The position numbers and the translations under genes were made by a program. The notes beneath the pieces were generated by a model, which was given only the letters and a program-made list of their open reading frames with translations, did no database searches and was not told the DNA's origin. Positions 21,720 to 33,705 of a stretch of 64,000 nt of DNA are shown in pieces; position 1 is the stretch's first letter; each line of letters starts with the position of its first letter. This DNA is from Rhytidiadelphus loreus (lineage: Eukaryota; Streptophyta; Bryopsida; Hypnales; Hylocomiaceae). The stretch spans positions 1,550,001-1,614,000 of the forward strand of contig OX344764.1 of the NCBI GenBank assembly GCA_947034895.1, read 5' to 3'.

Positions 21720-24471
21720 CCCGGGGGGAACACTCACGGGTTTTTTAAAACTACACGAGTTAAAAGATAGGGTTCATTTAATTCAAAGGGGGTAAATTTT
21801 ATATAATTTGTAGAGCTACTATAGGGTTCATGAAATGCTACACACTCTAATATATATAAATTAGGGTATGTAAAAATATCATATAATAGGAATTTTTATT
21901 AATAAGTTAGCCTTTGACAAATAGAAGCTATGCAAATTTTTCATAATATGATGAGTATAGATGTGGACAAATAATTTCATATGGATGATAAAATGAACAT
22001 ATTCAAGAAAATCTACGATGAAGGGCAGTCGACTAAGATTGTGCCATGGTACTTGTAGTGTATATATAAAAACAAACTAAATGTAAATATAAGACATCAA
22101 CTAAAAGTGGAAAAATTGTCACATTGTATGAATAGAAAGGATTACCTTAGTGGGTTCAACAAACTGAAAATTGTACAATATGAAGATAGAATTTATAGTT
22201 CATTTAACTCTAAGATTTGAAGCCATATGTGTTAATCACATTCATATTGAATGAGATTTTCATGGGATAGTTTCATTAGGAATTCTAAAGTGTTCAATGT
22301 TATTAACCCCTAAAGACTAGAGGGTGTTTTGGAAGAGGAAGAATCCAAAATTGCTAACTTTGATGCATTGTCTAAAATAAAAAATTATTTAAAAAAAATT
22401 CAATTGTATAAAAGTGTATTATGTAGTTATAACAACGTGTAGAAACAATTTCAGCCCATTTGACCATGTGGATTGAAAGATTATAATGTTTGAAGTGAGA
22501 AAAAAATCTTTATTTTCATTCTTGCGAACTAGGATTAATAGACTTCAAGCCCTTTTAGAGTAAAATATTTGGTCTACACAAAAATGAGAATTTTGACTAT
22601 TCATAAATTTATGATGTTGGATCCACTCATAAAAAATCTAAATCAACTTGCAATGCAAAGAGGTTAAATGCATTGGCTATACACTAGTCTTTTTTTGATG
22701 ATTCTTGTGCAATGAGATATTTTTTAATTTGGAATCCAAATGGTTCAAAATTAGAGACAAATATTTAGAATATTCGGAAAAAAATTCAAAAACTTTGACT
22801 TCACATATTGCAAGATAATAGGGCTTGAGGTTAGAAGAAGAGTTTTTTTTTCTTGAAGCCACCCTAACATAGCTAATAAAGTTTGACTCCTTTGAGAATG
22901 AGGACTAAATTGTTTTTGATAATTGTATGCCATATTTTTATTAGTAACATAAATGCCAAATTTCAATAGTTGATGAGATTTTTTGCAAAAGATGCCCCAA
23001 AGATGCCCAAATTGCAAGGGCTACCAAAAAAATTTAAGGCAGACAAAAATTATGTTTCCACTAAGAGGATACATGTTCACATCTTGTGTCAAAATTTTAT
23101 GAACATTTGATCAAAATTGACTTCATAGGGACCTACCCAAAGTTTCAATTGTTCATTCAATGGACAATTGGCCTTTGACCCTAGACTGCCCATGGCCGTT
23201 TTGGGTAAAAAAACATTCTAGCTTTTGAAGTGCTATAAATCTAAATGTGACTAAGTAATAAAGATCTTAACCGTACAATAATGTAGTACACATGTTGTAG
23301 ATGTCATGGATCAAATTTGAAGTCATTTGACCGTGTAGATTGCAAGATTATAATGTTTTAGTGTTGAAAAAGAATGCTGAAATTTTCCTAAAAACACATT
23401 TAGAGGCCAAATTTGATTTCTAAACCTAATGAAATGAAAAAACTTTAAACTACAAAGTGATTCAAAACTAGGATATGAACACATTGGTGAAAAAAATATC
23501 ATTCAATTGACTCTATGTGTTTGCAAAATGGCTTGCAAATGTCAAAAATAGGCAAGAAAAGTTGCAAAAAACATATCTAGGGCTGAACCTCCTTCTACTA
23601 AAATGGCTTCTCAGTCATTCATAAAAAAAATTTATTGATATGAAAATTTAGCCACACAAACTAGACTAGTATGCGCAAATTTTGCAAATTTTTATATTGA
23701 AAACGGACATTTTATGAAGAAGATACAAGCCGCCGAAGTTCACTATAGTCCATAAATGGCGGGATTTTGAATTTCGAACTGCTCCCAAACATTCAAAACA
23801 ACTTGGATTGACATGAAAATTTCACCACAATAACTAGAATTCAAGGGAAACACAACCCAACAAATTTTATTGAAATCGAACATTGGATGAAGGAGATACA
23901 AGACCCCGAAGTTGCAGCCATGAAGTGCACTTTGGTGAATCAAATTGAGCCTGTGAACTTTGATTGGCTTCTAAAAAATCATTACCTCTTGGATTGATCT
24001 GAAAATTTTAACACACAAACTAGAAAAAAAGGCGCAACTTTCCCAATAAGTTTTTATTGAATTTGGACATCGGATGCAAAAGTTACAGTACTTTGAATTT
24101 AACTTAAAACTATGTGAGGACACTTTTTGTCCTCTTGGGCGGTATAGGGTTAGGGGTTAAAAATTGCCACTTGAATTCAATTGATTATTGTTGATTTTAC
24201 AATGTCTACCCCATACATAGATGCAGTAGATGTGAAGAAAGGTGGGGGTGGAAGAAAATTGGACACTTAAATTTTATATGTAAGATATACCCATTTAAAA
24301 ACTTGCATGAATGAATTTATAAAAACTATAGGGTATAGAAAATATGCCCTTTTTAGCTTTTTATGTAAAATTATGGTCATCTTAAATGCAATAATTAAGG
24401 TAAATAGCCCCACATAAAATACCCTCTTAACTCAGGTGTATACCTTAAATTACAAGGAGTGATCCCCCGAG
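21720..24471. mobile_element. element with CYCGGGGG ends and 8-bp TSD
   Basis: The 2,752-bp segment begins CCCGGGGGGAACACTC and ends GAGTGATCCCCCGAG; an exact 8-bp direct repeat TTCTACCT flanks it (21,712-21,719 and 24,472-24,479). Two thirds of its length is the nested TTAA element E, so the element proper is about 0.9 kb and non-coding. The 8-bp duplication fits hAT, but the ends do not start with YAGGG; a Mutator-like origin is an alternative. Confidence 0.65.
22307..24156. mobile_element. TTAA-target element E, nested
   Basis: The 1,850-bp element starts CCCCTAAAGACTAGAGG and ends GGGTTAGGGG with TTAA on both sides (22,303-22,306 and 24,157-24,160). Its right half, read on the minus strand, matches the left half of element A (GTGTCCTCACAT..., GCATC(C/G)..ATGTCCAAATTC), and its middle matches A's right part (inverted AAAACATTATAATCTT). 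The termini are shorter than in F and B. No coding sequence. Confidence 0.75.
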
Positions 24472-24804
24472 TTCTACCTGTAGCTAAAGGGATGTCAATG
24501 CTTTCCTTTTACCTCATAATGAAACATATAATTTCCTTGTATTTCTTTCTATATAATCTTTCATAGTAAATGGCTAGGGGTAGAACATTCTACAATGATC
24601 AAATTCAAAACCTTAAACAAAAAGGAAATAACAAATTATAGTTATCTCAACAATATTATTGTTCACCAAACTCATCTTATGTGCATGAGTTTGATAAGAT
24701 TAGGATTTCAAGATTCTACAGGAACAGTTCATTCTTTGTAACGATGGTAGCCAACATGTTATCATTGCTTTCAACGCATTTCTAATTTTCTTTGGCCATC
24801 CAAC

Positions 24805-25046
24805 CATTAGATGTGTTTGGGCCTATTGGGAAGGCCGTTTTAGACTGGTTCCAGCTATTAGGAACCAACCAGTGCTGCTTGGAAAAATTATAAATTAAAA
24901 AAATTAAAAAATTATGAAAATTAAAAAATTAAATTTGATGTGGCAGTCTCTTGACTATGTCAGTAGGCTACATGGCGGAGATCCTAGAGCTTGGGAAACG
25001 TAGAGAGAACTTGCAGCTTTTAATAAAAGTAAAAACTCATCTAATG
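24805..25046. mobile_element. 242-bp CATTAGATG-family MITE
   Basis: It starts CATTAGATGTGTTTGGGCC and ends ACTCATCTAATG. The flanks CCATCCAAC / TTTCTACATGTTTTAAC match the unbroken sequence of copy 3 near 11,427-11,452 (CACCCAAACTTTCTGCATG), so no target duplication was made. It lies in intron 2 of SABATH copy 4. Confidence 0.7.
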
Positions 25047-25578
25047 TTTCTACATGTTTTAACAATTACTTAGTCTTTCCCCCAAAGAAGACTCAATGAA
25101 GAAGTTTTGAGCATACAAAGTTCCATCATAAGCCCAATGGGCTACCATAGTGATCTAGTCAATTACATTTCAATGATTTTCTCACCAATCTTTGGAGAAT
25201 TTTGAATGATGTAGGGTATTGTAGAAGAAGAAAGAAGAAATACCTTCAACATTCTAATGTACTGTCATAGTGTGGAAGACATGAAAGTAGTCGCAGAGTC
25301 TACAAAAGCTTTTTCACATCAAACAATATGAGATCAAGCGGCAAAGCTACTTCTTGCCAAATGAAGTGGAGTAAATTCTTGCTGACCTTGAAGCATATGG
25401 CCGATTCACAAGAAAATTCACAAGGAGCCTTGTGAATTCGATCATGCTAGAACATATTGGTAAAGAAAAATGCCACACGTTTTTTTAACGCTTAGAGAGA
25501 AATGCTGCTATAGCTGTGCAGGAGAAGGTGTCCAACTTGTCCGTGGATTGCATATTGGCCATTTTGATTCGAAAATAG

Positions 25579-27039
25579 GTTTTTGTTTGATCTAAAAATA
25601 GGTCCAAGGATAATTTGAGACCAATCATGGATTGATATTTTTATTTTCTACCTATAGTTGATATTTCATTGATATATTTGAATGATTTTGTATAGGGCAA
25701 TGTCCAACGTGGGCAAATCCAAATACATTTGGACTTTATTTTAAATTACCCTTTTAAAAAAATATTGTTCCATTTTATCTTTAATTTTTTTGGAAACAAC
25801 ATTTTGAGAAAAATGAATTGGCTTATTTTTATAGTAGTTATCACTTCTCTTCTTCATTGTATATATTCTAGTTATTTTTTGTATTTTTATTTAAAATATA
25901 TAGGTCTTTCCTATAAGTGCTAATAATTTGTCTTGTAAAATAGCAACATTAATTGTCAAATCAACACAAATATATGTGAAAGCTCTAAATGTGATAGAGA
26001 GTGATAGAGAATATGAAGGTATTTCTTGTATGTGCATGATTGTTAAAGCCAAAGTCTAAAAAAAGATTTCTAGCTAAATTCTAATATAGTGCAAGCCTTG
26101 AAGCCTATTTTCTCAAATTAATTCTTAACCCATAGAAATATTAGAATTTTCTTTGGAACATGTTTTCTCAAATTAATTCATAGCCCACTGAATTAGCAAC
26201 CCCATTTCCATATATCTCATGCAATCTTCACTTTTTCATGGAAAGTTGATGCAACATTGTAGTTTTGGAGGAAGGTTATATTTAAAGAATATACAAATTA
26301 ATTTGAGGGTGTAAAAAATTGGAATGCCCCCAAAGGCAATTTCATCATCCAATTCAAAAATTCATATTAAAATTTTATAAACATTATATAGCAATAATTT
26401 AGGAAAGAAGAATTGGGTTCTATCTAATTTGATAACAAACTTATAATTTACAAAGCTAATGTCTAGTACACCATTAATCAAATTTCTAAAATATAGTAGA
26501 AAGTGAATTGTTAAGAATATTGATGTCTCTAATAACATAACACTCTACTTCACCATATTTATTTCAAAGAGGCTAAAGTTTACAATCATGAGCTCATTAA
26601 ACACCACATATTTTTCACCTATGATCACTTAATCCACGAATATATATAAGATGAAAACACCCATTCATATCCCAGTATCCATTCATGTACCCTAGATTTC
26701 CATTAAATCATCTCTAAACTTGCATTAAAGTGTATGTAAAGAAGTGTCATTAATTAAATCATCCCCGTGCTTAACTGTGTGATTGGTTGACTGCAAATAT
26801 TATTAGATTTTGGTTTGAAATTCACCTATATGACAGTTTTATTGCTCTAGGGAGCTTCCACTTTGAAAATTCATAGAAATTACATACCATATCTGAAAAT
26901 TTTAACTTTTTTTTTTGAAATTTCATGATTTTCAATTACTAATACTAAGAAAATATTTACGTTTTAGGAAAAGTTACCTCCACTATGGTGAATTGCTTTT
27001 TATTTTGATGGTTTTAGGTGCTTCCACCGTTCACACATT
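25579..27039. repeat. 3' flank of SABATH copy 4, then unclassified repeat
   Basis: The first 130 bases match other exon-3 flanks. About 26,040-26,650 is a direct copy of 36,318-36,870 (for example TAGCTAAATTCTAATATAG, TTAAGAATATTGATGTCTC, TTTACAAAGC). No open frame of note or element ends are seen in the copies. Confidence 0.5.
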
Positions 27040-27172
27040 TTCAGAAGTATAATATGTAAAATGTGCAGCACACAAATCAAAGCTTTACAGAAGAGGCCAA
27101 GATGCGATGTTCCTTTTGCTGATATCATAATTGTCTCATGTGCCATGCGTAAACGTGGTAACTGCACATTAG
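27040..27172 (+). repeat. orphan SABATH 5'-flank fragment
   Basis: ATCAAAGCTTTACAGAAG...CCAAGATGCGATGTTCCT and the following bases match the region just after the TATA boxes of copies 3 (about 9,385-9,485) and 4 (about 16,290-16,375). It is cut by the TTAA-type end at 27,173 and no exon follows within the window, so it marks a fifth array unit, lost or displaced. Confidence 0.6.
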
Positions 27173-27624
27173 CCCCTAAGTGCCTAAGCCTTTCCAAGTG
27201 TGTTTTTCCCATGAAAAAATAACATGGGCTTATAATTATCTCCATTGAAGCAAAATGATTTTTTTTCAAAATCTAACCGTATGGATGTTTAAAAAGCTTG
27301 CTTATTAGTATGTACACCAATTTTGAGTGCAAAATTGCATAAGAGTTGTGGAATTATAATAAGAGAAATGTACATTTTCTATTTTTAATATGTTGTCCCT
27401 CTCCACAATGTTTCAAAAATTTGCACATAAAAGCTTTTTGGGATTGGAGGTGACTTGAACAACTACAAATTGTGTTAGCACACTAAAATACCCTTTCAAA
27501 AAACTTAATATCACTTGAAAAGCTATTAAACTCATTACACAATCCACCTTGCAATTATTGAGATGCAATTTTCTTTTATAAGTATAAATGACAAATAACT
27601 CCAAATCAACACTTTTTTGATGAG
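27173..27624. mobile_element. left part of a TTAA-type element (truncated)
   Basis: It starts CCCCTAAGTGCCTAAGCC after TTAG (a changed TTAA). The content up to about 27,600 matches 1-383 inverted, including CCACAATGTTTCAAAAATTTGC. Its other end is missing: CACTA transposase sequence begins directly after. Confidence 0.55.
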
Positions 27625-27639
27625 TTGCTACAGTTGTGG

Positions 27640-30135
27640 TCAGAAGTTCATGCATACGACATTACCAAGGATGTAGGGTGCAGGGCATTTCAACTCCGCG
27701 CCATGTTGTTGTGGACAATCCACGACTTCCTGGGCTATGGGACAGTTGGAGGATTCTCCCATCAAGGCTACACAACATGTCCATGGTGCGGAATGAACTT
27801 GGGCGTTGAACATTCAGTGGAACTTTGCAAACAAATATATGGTGGGACAAGGCGCTGGTTACCCCAGCACCATCCGTATCGGGATGAGCGAATGAAGGAC
27901 CACTTCAACGATGTCGTAGAAACCAGATCAAAACCCCGGGCCATCACAATGGAAGAACAATTGGCTCATGCAACAGAATTCGAGGCTTGGAAAACCACCA
28001 GCCATAGAGAGGGCATTGTAGGGGACCCCTCAAAAGTTCATGGCGTGAAGCGCTTGAGTATACTCTTCAGATTGCCATACTGGAAGGTCAGTCTCTCTTT
28101 TCAACGGTGCAGTTTTCTGTAGCAACAGAGGTATGACTTTGATGTAACTAGGTCACGACTAGGAGGTTTCATTACAGTGTCCAGGAAGTAGCAACAAAGT
28201 AGAAGTCACATTTAGTGACTAAATGGAGTCTCCTTTGTGACTGGGTTTGGCCCTCGCATGCTGCTCTTGTTCACCTTCTAGTGCGTCTCTAATATGCAAG
28301 TATACAAGGAATCAATGACAAAAAGCTTGTGTATGACGTTCATATATAGGATTTTCTCATTCGCAATACGCTCGATGTCATGCACTGCGAAATGAATTTG
28401 GCAAAAAACTTTCTCAAAACCATAACAAGCAAGAAGAACAGTGTAAAGGTTCGGATGGACTTGTAGAGGCGGAATATAAGGCCGCACCTAGGGCTGACTC
28501 CACACCCCCGCAAGGCCAATAAAATGGTGAAGCCTAAAGCTATATACGTGCTATCCGAAGAGGAATTTGAGAAATTTGCAACGTGTATAGAGTCACTAAA
28601 GACACCAAGCGGGTATTCATCAGATCTTGGGAAGTGTATACAAAAGAAAAATTTCGGAGGGCTAAAATCCCATGATTACCATGTGTTGATGCAACAAGTG
28701 TTACCTCTAGCACTACGGGGGTTAATGAAACCCGGACCTCGTATGGCTGTAATGCGGATGTGCAAAGTTTTTCTCCGCCTTTGCAGTTTGCACTAAGGTT
28801 TACAATCCTAGGGATACCTGAAAGACGAGTGCATTGGGTTCATTACAGAGTACCTTCAGAGATTTGATGGCACGCAACAACGTGTGTGGGATGAAGACGA
28901 AGAGTTTGGTGATGCTGAGGAGGTTTTGCAAGGAGCAAGGAAGCCATTTATAATGCCAACTGAGCTCCGAGACAAAGCACACCACTATGTCCTCATGAAT
29001 GCGGTTGTTATGGAAGATTTCTATGCGTCAGTGCCTCCTACTAACAATTTCTCACTCCATAGAAAAGACATTGTTGTGAACAATGTCAGCATCCATATTA
29101 GAGCTCAAATGAACTTTTTGAGCACTGCATCTACTTTAAAACAGCATTAGGGTCGACCTCAATACTACTTCAATAGTCCCATCAGTAATGTAAAGCAGCA
29201 AAAAAGTCATACATAAGTCATTCCTGTGTCACAAAGTAATATAGAATAGGGAAACATGACTTCTTGGTGACTTCATGGGGACTCCTTGTAGTCATTGTAT
29301 TGTCGTGACGGCCACACAGTCCTTTGTCAGAAGTCCGTGTTTAGTTGAAGATACAATGTTGCAGTCATCCTAATCCTTTGTCACATATGCTTGGTGGACT
29401 TGCAGGAAATGGTGGGATGAGCACTCAACGACTGCATCTACTCCCGTGTTGTCAGAGTGGATGTTGAGTGTTGTCCAACATTTTGATCTAGATATGCGGA
29501 AGCCTGAGGACAGGGACCGCTTACTGTTGAGCGTGAAGCCATCGCAAAGGGCCATGAGGTACTCCTGCATCACAGCTTTTGGCAACCACTTCCGAGTGGA
29601 TGATGCAACTACGTCCCATTTGCAAAGCTACAACAGCGGCGTGGCATCAGTCTTTGAAATGTCCTCAAAAAATGCTCGAGAATTGTCTGTCAACTATGTT
29701 GGAGTGCTGAAAGACATATTGTTGTTAGATCACGGCACTCTTAGTACAAAAATAATACTGCTATGATGCAAGCGGATGAAGACACGGGACAATCGAGGGA
29801 ATGCAACTTATACGCGAGACAACGCTGGTTTCTTGGTTGTGAACTTCCGCCATAAGTTACCTCGCATAGAAGACCCTTTTATTTTTCCCAGTCAGGCCAC
29901 GCAAGTATTTTTCTCAGATGTTGTAGAAAAACCTGGATGGAAAATTGTATTACGAAAAGAAGCAAGGTCAAGGCATGAGGTTGTGGACAAAGTAGACACT
30001 TTCATTGCCACCACGTCGGAGAGTGCCGATCTAATTGCCCCTAAGATGTGTCCAATTTCCCATCCCATAGTGAATCTTGTGGGAGCCATTGAATTTTCTG
30101 AAGAAGAGAATTTACTAGCACAGGAACAATATTAG
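27640..30135 (+). pseudogene. CACTA (En/Spm) transposase, decayed
   Basis: Four blocks in the order of plant CACTA transposases are visible. Block 1 (27,640-28,090) has AFQLRAMLLWTIHDF and YTTCPWCG, typical of the Tnp2/Transposase_21 domain. Block 2 (28,524-28,795) has LKSHDYHVLMQQVLPLALRG (DUF4218-like). Block 3 (about 28,810-29,010) has a DEDEEFGD stretch. Block 4 (about 29,405-30,135) has NYVGVLKDILLLDHG, DNAGFLVVNFRHKLP and DPFIFPSQATQVFF (DUF4216-like), with a single in-frame TGA at 29,764-29,766 interrupting an otherwise continuous frame. Between blocks lie AG-bounded gaps that look like introns. The N-terminal part and left terminus are missing. It encoded the enzyme that cuts and pastes CACTA elements; no longer functional as it stands. 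Confidence 0.85.
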
Positions 30136-32924
30136 TCATGACCGTGTCACCCAAAGTCATATTTTAGTCTTGGAGGAGTGTGCACTCAGTTGGAGCAGTC
30201 TCGTCTTAGTCGTACCGTGGGTACAAAAATTTTGATGATACTGAAAGTTTGCATAGAATCTGAGAGCCTTGTCTTCTAAACTCTTTCAATGTAAAGTAAA
30301 GAAGTCCCTGTGCAAACCTTTTGGTAGTACTTTCCACTTTAAAACATTCCCATAGATGTTGATCTTTTGGCGGCCCGCAGTCACTTCTCTCTGGTTTCTC
30401 AAACTTTCATACAAAATTGCAAGCCCTAATGTGAAAAGGACTATTTCCTAGGTCAGCATGGCACGCAAGTGCTCAGAAACAACATCGAAGTCCCAAAAAA
30501 GTCACATTGAAGTCGTGAAGATGTTAACTCCAATGGCATAGAATGACTACTCTTCACTATTGAATGACTCCTAACAAAACCGTGGACACGTCAGCGTTGT
30601 GGAATCCACGTAGGCAATGTCAAAAACCATCCAGGGCACACTTAATCATTTACAATTCACTCCACAGTTGTAAGATAGTCACGCCAAATCCCAAAAGAAG
30701 CCCGGCGCCTGTGCAGAAGAAAAAGAAACAAAGCCTCGACGAAAACACAGACATGAAGCCTACTTTTTCATTCTGTCTTCATCCCCCAGTCGCGGTCACG
30801 ACTGAAAAATGACTAGGACAGTCTGCTGTGAGTGTTTCTAACTCCACCCTTAAGTCAGAAAGTTGCACACAGGTTCTAGCGGCATAAGTTAATAATTCAA
30901 TTGGGTGAATTGTAAAATTAGTGTTCTTTGGCCTTCCAAGCAATGGACACTTTGTTATGTTGATTTTTACCTAATTTAAGTACTTCAAAACACTCTAATA
31001 GTTAAGAAATAAAGGTTGTTGAGGGTTAGTTAATTGTGATTTAAACTTCTAGCTAAACTAAAATTCTACCTAAACTAAATCAAAGAATACAATTTGCCCT
31101 TTCCAAAATGGTAAAGCAAGTTGGATTCTGATATTCCTAATGGAAGTTATGTGTGGATGAAATTTGTACCTTATTCTATCCTAAAAACTTCATCCGTCAG
31201 CTAAAAATAGCAAAATAATGTAAAATAAATCTAAATTTCAGGGTTGAAAGGTTCATTAAGTTATCTAATGGAATTTTTAGAGAAAACCTAATTTTGACTT
31301 ATTTTAGGATTTTTCATCCAAAATTAAGTCAAATCTTCATCCACACTTTTATCCTTCCAAATTAAAGTTATTTAAAAAGTAAAATATGGATTTAGAATCT
31401 TCAAAAGATTTTCTAAAAGATTATGGTTTCAAAAGATTCCCTAGTTGTGCCTTGAGAATATTCCTAATTGTTCTTTATTTAATCCTAATTCTAAATTATT
31501 ATTCTAATTTTAGTGATTCTTTAGGGTTTTTATGGTTTTTATGGGTAAAATGATAAATTATCTTCCTATTAAGGTTAAAAGTAAGAATTTAGAACTTTTA
31601 GATGAAAACTTTTAAATGGATGAAAATTCCCCTTAGTTGGATGGAATTCGTTCCTTTCATAATTTTCAAGGGAATAAGGAGATAAATTAGGTTTTTGACT
31701 TTCCCTAATTCTTCTATTATTTCCTAAGTTCCTAAATTAAGTTAGATTCCTTTTGAGATTCTTTTGGATGAGATTACTATTTCGTTTTCCAAATTAATTC
31801 AAGGTTAATCTAATTATTACTTTCACGATTTTAGTCAAATTTTCAAAGGTTTTCTAACAATTTAAATTCTACTAGCTATTGGATTCTTAATTGTTAATTT
31901 TGTTAGTTTAAGTTTTCTAATCTAATTTTTAAAGAATGAAAGCAAAAGAAAAGACAAAAGACAAGTTTTGAAATTCATACCTCAGTATCGAGAATGTTGA
32001 TCGTCCCATCATCGCAAAACACCATCATAATCGTCTCCTCGAAACTCTTAGTATTATTGTTTCTAAACCTATCTAAAAAGTCCAAGTTTGTTAGTTTTGG
32101 CAATTTAAAACTAATCCTTTGATTTTAGGAAATTAAATTAAATGATAAATTTAATTCATTTTTTCCAAGTTTTCAATGAATAGTAGTTTTATTCATTTGC
32201 CAATTGTTTAATAGTTTTTAGTTTAATATTCCAAAGATATTAATTGTCTTTTGTTTTTATCTATTTGGCTTATTAGGCCTAATAAAACAAATTCCCAAAC
32301 TACAAACAAACAACTAATTTGGTTTTGGAATCCTAATTAATAACTAAAACCAAATGAATGAATAGTATTCTAATAAAATAATCCAAAATAATCCAAAACA
32401 AATCTATCGATGAATAGTAAAAAGAATAATTTTAATAAACAACCCAAAACAATTAGTCAAGTGAATAGTTAGATTCCCATCTTAATTGTTGTTTAATCTT
32501 TTTAATTCCTTCACGTGTTGAATTCGTTAGTATATCATGTTCCTTTGTTCTTCTCTCTCCCCATTCTTTCTTAGTTGTTTTAGAAGGTTGAATGAGTTTT
32601 AGAGTTGATGTCACTCCGAGAGGATGAGAGAATTTGGCCAAGAATGTTGAAAGGAACAAGATCAAAATTTTGGGTGTGGCAAAGCAACGGCCGACTTTTG
32701 AAATTCGAGTTGAATCTCAGCTGTTAGAATATGATTAGTAAAGTTATACCCAACTGTATGTGTTTAAGAGCTTACATACTGTCTCTGTTGAGCTGCGATC
32801 TGGTTATTGAATCTCGGTTTGTATATGGTGAACTGCTGTCTGTCTTTGAGCTCTGACCCGTTGCTCGGCCCTTTTCTCACACGGTGACACGTGTCGCTCC
32901 TTCACTGGTCCAATCCCCGTTCCC

Positions 32925-33050
32925 GACAACTCCCCGTTCCCGATGGCTCCCCGTTCCGATGGCTCCTCGTTCCCGACTACTCCTCGTTCCCGATGGCTCC
33001 CCGTTCCCGACTATTCCTCGTTCCCAATGGCTCCCCGTTCCCGACTGTTG
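32925..33050. repeat. CCCCGTTCCCGATGGCT minisatellite
   Basis: About seven units of CGTTCCCGA followed by TGGCTCCC or a close variant, period about 18-19 bases, in otherwise AT-rich DNA. It creates short open frames on both strands that are not considered genes. Confidence 0.7.
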
Positions 33051-33428
33051 ACTGCCTGGCCTTCGACTGTCCTTCTGTCGAACTGGTCCTTCTGCCGACT
33101 GGTCCACGGTCCTTCTTTCCTTCGGGCTGAACTAAACAATTGGGTCTGGAAACTTGAAATTTGAATTAAGGAATGAATATCTAAACGAAACAAAAGAAAT
33201 TAAAATTGATGAAATTAATGAAAAGAAAATAACGCTAACCAACTTTTATGGATTATTAAAATGAAAATGAAGATCTAACCAATTAATCAAAGCAAATAAC
33301 AATGGCCAACGTGGGAGCGAAATACCTTCACCACTTGTCCAAGATCACAAGAGAATTAAAACAATGGAACTTTGGACGTTTAAATGTATTTCAAAAAGAA
33401 TCTTTTCCCAAAAATTCTTATTTTTGAA

Positions 33429-33705
33429 GTCAAAGCTTCGCCGTACGGGATAAACCTAAGTTTCCAATGGCAAATTTTTAACTTTTAAAGGTCAAAGCTC
33501 CGCCGTGCAGGGGCTACCCTAGGCAAGTAGGCAACACAAAAGATTCAAGAAATTAACTTTTAAAACTACCCGTTTCCAGGATTTTAAAAGCCAAAGCTCC
33601 GTCGTTCGGGAGCAACCCCAGGAAATAACTGACAACTTTAAGTTTCAAGTACCCGTTTCAAGGTTTCAAGGTCAAAGCTCCGCCGTGCGGGAGCAACCCC
33701 AGGAA
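33429..33705. repeat. four dispersed copies of a GTCAAAGCTCCGCCGTGCGGGA segment
   Basis: The units begin near 33,429, 33,490, 33,588 and 33,670 and share TCAAAGCTCCGCCGT followed by GGGAGCAACCCCAGG or a variant, separated by 60-100 bases of AT-rich DNA that also shares words (ACCCGTTTC). GC-rich small inverted word CGCCGTGCGG recurs. Function unknown. Confidence 0.6.

Larger units (their letters stand above)
16970..25578 (+). pseudogene. SABATH methyltransferase copy 4, broken and expanded by insertions
   Basis: Exon 1 (16,970-17,523) starts MDDAAGGGELYGD but has several small indels around the SAM-binding loop, a stop (TAG near 17,261), then resumes in another frame through FFCDLPSNDFNTLF to QWMSQ. 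The exon 2 acceptor is CAC instead of CAG at 17,675-17,677. Exon 2 is split: 17,678-17,715, 18,141-18,383 and 18,527-18,538, by two elements. Intron 2 holds a hAT-like element, a 2.75-kb element with another nested in it, and a MITE. Exon 3 (about 25,215-25,578) has an extra base near 25,312, in-frame stops (GAGTAA near 25,372), and a TAG at the original end. The order of all parts is preserved, so the locus is one old gene and not scattered fragments. Confidence 0.85.

Noticed and set aside
32877..33193. Open frames on both strands around the CGTTCCCGA repeat
   Set aside because: Low-complexity translation of a minisatellite; overlapping frames on both strands equally open.
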